Below are positions 41,082-44,290 of a DNA stretch of 44,290 bases, piece by piece. Source of the stretch: Enterovibrio norvegicus DSM 15893. GTDB lineage: Bacteria; Pseudomonadota; Gammaproteobacteria; Enterobacterales; Vibrionaceae. Every line of letters begins with the position of its first letter. Position 1 is the first letter of the stretch. Both the position numbers and the translations under genes were made by a program. The stretch spans positions 1-44,290 of the forward strand of contig NZ_FOWR01000042.1 in the NCBI RefSeq assembly GCF_900115495.1, read 5' to 3'. The notes under the pieces were generated by a model. It did no database searches. It worked only from the letters and a program-made list of their open reading frames with translations, and was not told where the DNA came from.

Positions 41082-42830
41082 ATGCGTAGCGTTTCTCTTA
41101 CCCAAGCGAACAAACCGAGACGGAATAGTTTCTCCGGATTGTTAAAAAAAGCCCGCGACGATTGGGCGCTGTACCTCAGTGCAATCATCATCGCACTGTT
41201 TGTTATCATTTTTCTTTTTGTGCCCGTCATCAAAGTGATTTTTGTTGCCTTCCAAGATCAGGACGGCGCATTAACCTTAGTAAATTTTCAAGATTTCTTC
41301 GGCTCGAGTTTATTCCGAGAGTCATTTTTCAATTCATTTTATGTCGCGTTCATGTCGGTGATTGTTGCTTCAATCATCGCGATGCCACTCGCCTATTTCA
41401 CCAGTCGATTTCAATTTCGTGGCACGGTACTCATCCAAACATTGGGTATCGTCCCCTTAATCATGCCGCCCTTTATAGGGGCGGTTGCCATGCAATTGTT
41501 ATTCGGCGAAAACGGCACCATGAATTTGCTCTTGGACGAATACTTTGGCTTTACCATTCCGATCATGGAAGGGTTAAACGGGGTTATTTTTGTCCAAAGT
41601 GTTCACTATTTCCCTTTCATTCTCATCAATCTTTCGGCAGCGCTTCAAAACATTGATCGCTCAATGGAAGAGTCCGCCCAATCTCTCGGTTCATCGGGCC
41701 TTCGCTTATTCAGAAGGATCGTGTTCCCGCTTGCCATGCCGGGTTATGTGGCAGGGGCATCGCTGGTTTTTGTTAAAGTCTTCGATGATCTGGGCACCCC
41801 TCTACTGCTCAACGTAAACAACATGCTCGCGCCACAGGCCTATTTGCGTATTTCATCCGTCGGTATTTCTGATCCGATGGGGTACGTCATTTCTGTCATT
41901 TTGGTGGCGTTTTCAGTGTTTGCGCTCTGGGTATCCTTTCAAGCATTAAAAGGCAAAGACTATTCAACCAGTCAAAAAGGCGGTGGCGGCTTGTCTAAGC
42001 GTGAGCTTCGCCCTATGGAGAAAGTCGGCTGTTATGCAGTTATCGGCTTGATTTTAATGCTGGTACTCGCTCCACACTTTGCACTATTGCTGCTCTCTTT
42101 TGGCACCATTTGGAGCTTTAGCCCACTGCCAGACGCCTTTACGATTGATCACTACACCACCGCCATCACCCAGGCTTCCGAATTTATTACCAATACCCTG
42201 CTGTATGCAGGCTTAGCTGGATTGATCGATGTGATCCTAGGAACCGCAATTGCTTACTTGGTGTGGCGCACCAAAATCGCGGGGAGAAAATGGCTCGATT
42301 TCGGCGCAATGGCTGCTCTCGCCGTTCCTGGCGTCGTACTAGGCATTGGCTATCTGCGCACGTTTTATGACGTTGAATTACCGATTATCGGCACCTCCAT
42401 GGCGACATGGTGGGGGATCATTGTTATAGCACTGTCGGTTCGCCGCCTGCCCTATGCATTGCGATCTTGCGTCGCCGCCCTGCAACAGGTGAGTCCGTCG
42501 TTTGAAGAAGCATCCGATAACCTCGGGGCAACACGTGCCACCACTATTCGCCGAATCGTCATACCGCTGATGGCTGCGGGGATCCTCGCGGGGTTTGTTA
42601 CAGCTTTCGCCACTGCCGCCGTGGAGCTATCAGCCACCATCATGCTGGTAGCAAAAGAATCAGATGCGCCCTTGGCATATGGACTTTATCTGTTCATGCA
42701 AAGTGCCTCAGGACGAGGTCCTGGCGCTGCGTTAGGTGTCATTGCGGTTGTCATCGTGGGTTTAGCCACTTACCTGTCCCATACCATCGTTGAACGTACC
42801 CGCCAAGCCCACGGCGAGAAATCGCACTAA
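41082..42830 (+). CDS. AfuB-like ABC permease, two fused permease domains
   Basis: 582 residues with about 12 membrane segments in two homologous halves, each with an EAA-type loop: MEESAQSLGSSGLRLFRRIV and, in the second half, FEEASDNLGATRATTIRRIV. This fused form is typical of FbpB/AfuB and related importers. Start at 41082 (MRSVSLTQ) has GGAG six bases upstream; an ATG at 41070 has none. It forms the whole channel and uses the ATPase encoded 16 bases downstream. Confidence 0.9.
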   Translation: MRSVSLTQANKPRRNSFSGLLKKARDDWALYLSAIIIALFVIIFLFVPVIKVIFVAFQDQDGALTLVNFQDFFGSSLFRESFFNSFYVAFMSVIVASIIAMPLAYFTSRFQFRGTVLIQTLGIVPLIMPPFIGAVAMQLLFGENGTMNLLLDEYFGFTIPIMEGLNGVIFVQSVHYFPFILINLSAALQNIDRSMEESAQSLGSSGLRLFRRIVFPLAMPGYVAGASLVFVKVFDDLGTPLLLNVNNMLAPQAYLRISSVGISDPMGYVISVILVAFSVFALWVSFQALKGKDYSTSQKGGGGLSKRELRPMEKVGCYAVIGLILMLVLAPHFALLLLSFGTIWSFSPLPDAFTIDHYTTAITQASEFITNTLLYAGLAGLIDVILGTAIAYLVWRTKIAGRKWLDFGAMAALAVPGVVLGIGYLRTFYDVELPIIGTSMATWWGIIVIALSVRRLPYALRSCVAALQQVSPSFEEASDNLGATRATTIRRIVIPLMAAGILAGFVTAFATAAVELSATIMLVAKESDAPLAYGLYLFMQSASGRGPGAALGVIAVVIVGLATYLSHTIVERTRQAHGEKSH

Positions 42831-42846
42831 GAACAAGGAGTCACTC

Positions 42847-43923
42847 ATGCAATTAGACAGTCATCAGCAAGTCGGCATTACCATTCAGAATTTAACGCTC
42901 GCGTTTGGCGAAACCGAGGTACTTAAAGGCATCAATCTTGATATCAAACCCGGTGAGTTTTTTGCTTTTCTCGGTCCTTCAGGCTCGGGCAAGTCAACGC
43001 TACTTAGGGCAATCGCAGGGTTTGGCCCTGAACCACAAGGCGAGATTTTGTTGGGTAACGAGAACATTAATGCTCTGCCTCCTTGGCGGCGCAATGTAGG
43101 GATGGTCTTTCAAAGTTATGCGCTTTGGCCGCATATGACAGTGCGCCAGAATGTTGCATACGGTCTCGAAGAACGCAAGGTTCCACAAGCCCAAATCAAA
43201 AGCCGTGTGGACGACGCCCTCAACCTTGTAGGTCTCTATCACCTCGCGGAACGTCGCCCATCTCAGTTATCCGGCGGGCAACAACAGCGTGTGGCTATCG
43301 CACGGACCGTTGTGGTTGAGCCTCGCGTTTTGCTCTTGGACGAACCGCTCTCAAACCTAGATGCAAATTTGCGTGAACAAATGCGAAGAGATTTATTAGA
43401 GCTCCAACGTCAGCTTGGCCTAACCACCATATTTGTTACCCACGATCAGGAAGAGGCAAACACCATATCTGATCGTATTGCAGTCTTAGATCAGGGCGTG
43501 ATTCAGCAAGTTGGCCCTCCAATGGAGCTCTACGACAATCCCTCAAACAAGTTTGTTGCGGATTTTCTTGGTACAGCCAACGTGCTCCATGGCGCCACTC
43601 GCCATACCGAGTGCGATTCAATCTTCGAAACAAGTTCGGGGATTTGCTTTCCTTATCACAGCAAATTGGAGGGGAATATTTCGCTCGTATTTAGGCCACA
43701 AAGTCTCGAGTTTGCATCAAGCGCTACCAAACCCAACGCGATTTTGTTGGATGGCACCGTAAAACATCGTGAATTTTTGGGGAACTTGGTGCGCTACGGC
43801 ATTGATGTGGGCGGTCAAACATTAATGGTTGATGACCCACACCGTCGCGGGGCAAGGCACTTCGAGAATGGGTCAAAAATCCAATTGTCGTTACAACCAG
43901 ATGAAATTGTTGAGCTTCGTTAA
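42847..43923 (+). CDS. AfuC-like ABC transporter ATPase
   Basis: 358 residues. Walker A GPSGSGKST (43-51), Q-loop Gln89, signature LSGGQQQR (141-148), Walker B LLLDEP (162-167), D-loop SNLDAN, switch His in THDQEEA, and a C-terminal TOBE-like domain (about 240-358, with LVFRPQSLEF). CUT/FbpC/PotA-type importer ATPase. AAGGAG lies before ATG 42847; the in-frame start at 42790 overlaps the permease and lacks a ribosome site. It is the last gene of the operon; no terminator is seen before the IS3 element, which starts under 50 bases later and may have removed it. Confidence 0.9.
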   Translation: MQLDSHQQVGITIQNLTLAFGETEVLKGINLDIKPGEFFAFLGPSGSGKSTLLRAIAGFGPEPQGEILLGNENINALPPWRRNVGMVFQSYALWPHMTVRQNVAYGLEERKVPQAQIKSRVDDALNLVGLYHLAERRPSQLSGGQQQRVAIARTVVVEPRVLLLDEPLSNLDANLREQMRRDLLELQRQLGLTTIFVTHDQEEANTISDRIAVLDQGVIQQVGPPMELYDNPSNKFVADFLGTANVLHGATRHTECDSIFETSSGICFPYHSKLEGNISLVFRPQSLEFASSATKPNAILLDGTVKHREFLGNLVRYGIDVGGQTLMVDDPHRRGARHFENGSKIQLSLQPDEIVELR

Positions 43924-43970
43924 GTAACCAACAACTCCGCCAAAATATAAAGAGTGAATAGCCACCGACT

Positions 43971-44290
43971 TGATAGACACCCCTGAGTTAGACATTATGA
44001 CTAACAGAGAGGTGTTTATGAGTGGTAAGAGATTTCCAGAAGAATTCAAAATTGAAGCGGTAAAGCAGGTCACCGAAAAAGGCCACCGTGTCGCGGATGT
44101 TGCCCATCGTTTAGGGACAACAACGCACAGCCTATATGCGTGGATAAAACGCTACGGCCCTGATGCTTCTCATCATCAAGCCAAGTCTGATGAAAGCGAA
44201 GAAATTCGTCGCCTCAAAAAGGAGCTGAAACGCGTCACAGAAGAGCGCGACATATTGAAAAAAGCCGCGGTGTACTTCGCAAGCCAGTCC
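43971..44290 (+). mobile_element. IS3-family insertion sequence, left end (truncated by window edge)
   Basis: The likely left end starts near 43971 (TGATAGACACCCCTGAGTTA), about 47 bases before the orfA start, as usual for IS3 elements. The right part, including orfB and the frameshift site, is outside the window. The exact end is a guess. Confidence 0.65.
44018..44290 (+). CDS. IS3-family transposase OrfA, partial
   Basis: 91 codons, open to the window edge. MSGKRFPEEFKIEAVKQVTE then VADVAHRLGTTTHSLYAWIK is the HTH_Tnp_1 helix-turn-helix of IS3 OrfA proteins, followed by the leucine-zipper-like region EEIRRLKKELKRVTEERDIL and KKAAVYFA, typical of the IS51/IS150-like groups. GAGAGGTG lies before the ATG. 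OrfA normally joins OrfB by -1 frameshifting to make the active transposase. Confidence 0.9.
   Translation, partial: MSGKRFPEEFKIEAVKQVTEKGHRVADVAHRLGTTTHSLYAWIKRYGPDASHHQAKSDESEEIRRLKKELKRVTEERDILKKAAVYFASQS

Noticed and set aside
34842-43923. Annotation of the second ABC system as an iron(III) importer
   Set aside because: The AfuA/FbpA family name suggests iron, but the Pgt-type regulators and the SAPSRSGTxH ligand-site blocks point to phosphorylated organic ligands, and no Fur box was seen.

Overview
This window is most likely from a marine gammaproteobacterium of the Vibrionaceae (Grimontia/Enterovibrio/Photobacterium-like). That is an inference from recognised gene families (a PanP-type decarboxylase, a YnhF-like small protein, an EmrD-like pump, a Ugp system close to the enterobacterial one) and from a GC content that looks moderate by eye. 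No rRNA, tRNA or CRISPR array was seen. Both ends lie inside insertion sequences: an IS4-family element runs off the left edge and an IS3-family element runs off the right edge.

Layout. (1) 1-3113: the IS4 end, apparently inserted in the terminator of a large RTX/DUF4114 secreted protein with a duplicated internal domain. (2) 3606-9874: housekeeping and accessory genes, all on the minus strand: POT peptide transporter, EmrD-like exporter, GTP cyclohydrolase II (ribA), a hexapeptide acetyltransferase, a patatin-like phospholipase and a 30-residue YnhF-like membrane protein. A 131-bp MITE-like palindrome lies between the acetyltransferase and the phospholipase. (3) 9875-12359: a long AT-rich gap, then an NSS-family transporter with its 32-residue MetS-type small subunit. 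(4) 12545-20540: an OmpR/EnvZ-type two-component system followed by an orphan glucose-type binding protein (GltR-GtrS-GltB-like), then ugpBAEC for glycerol-3-phosphate or its diesters. (5) 20854-23209: a secreted protein of unknown function and a PanP-like PLP decarboxylase.

(6) 23288-34641 is a taurine (2-aminoethanesulfonate) dissimilation region. It holds an IclR regulator and a CobS/CobT-like AAA+/VWA pair on the minus strand. Divergently on the plus strand are xsc, tauX, tauY and a TRAP transporter (tauKLM). The proposed route is import by TauKLM, oxidation to sulfoacetaldehyde by the TauXY dehydrogenase, then cleavage by Xsc to acetyl phosphate and sulfite. No pta and no sulfite exporter are present here. 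The CobS/CobT pair has no CobN beside it; its divergent position next to xsc suggests a chaperone or metal-insertion role for this pathway and is the best candidate for something undescribed.

(7) 34842-43923 is a self-regulating transport unit: a PgtC-like binding protein, a PgtB-like kinase and a PgtA-like sigma-54 activator, then an AfuABC-like ABC importer. The importer genes are preceded by a convincing -24/-12 promoter and a perfect 30-bp palindrome that looks like the activator's upstream binding site. The sensing binding protein and the transport binding protein are clear paralogues. A recurring design is a stem-loop after each transport binding-protein gene (ugpB, tauK, afuA-like), which would let it be made in excess over its membrane partners.
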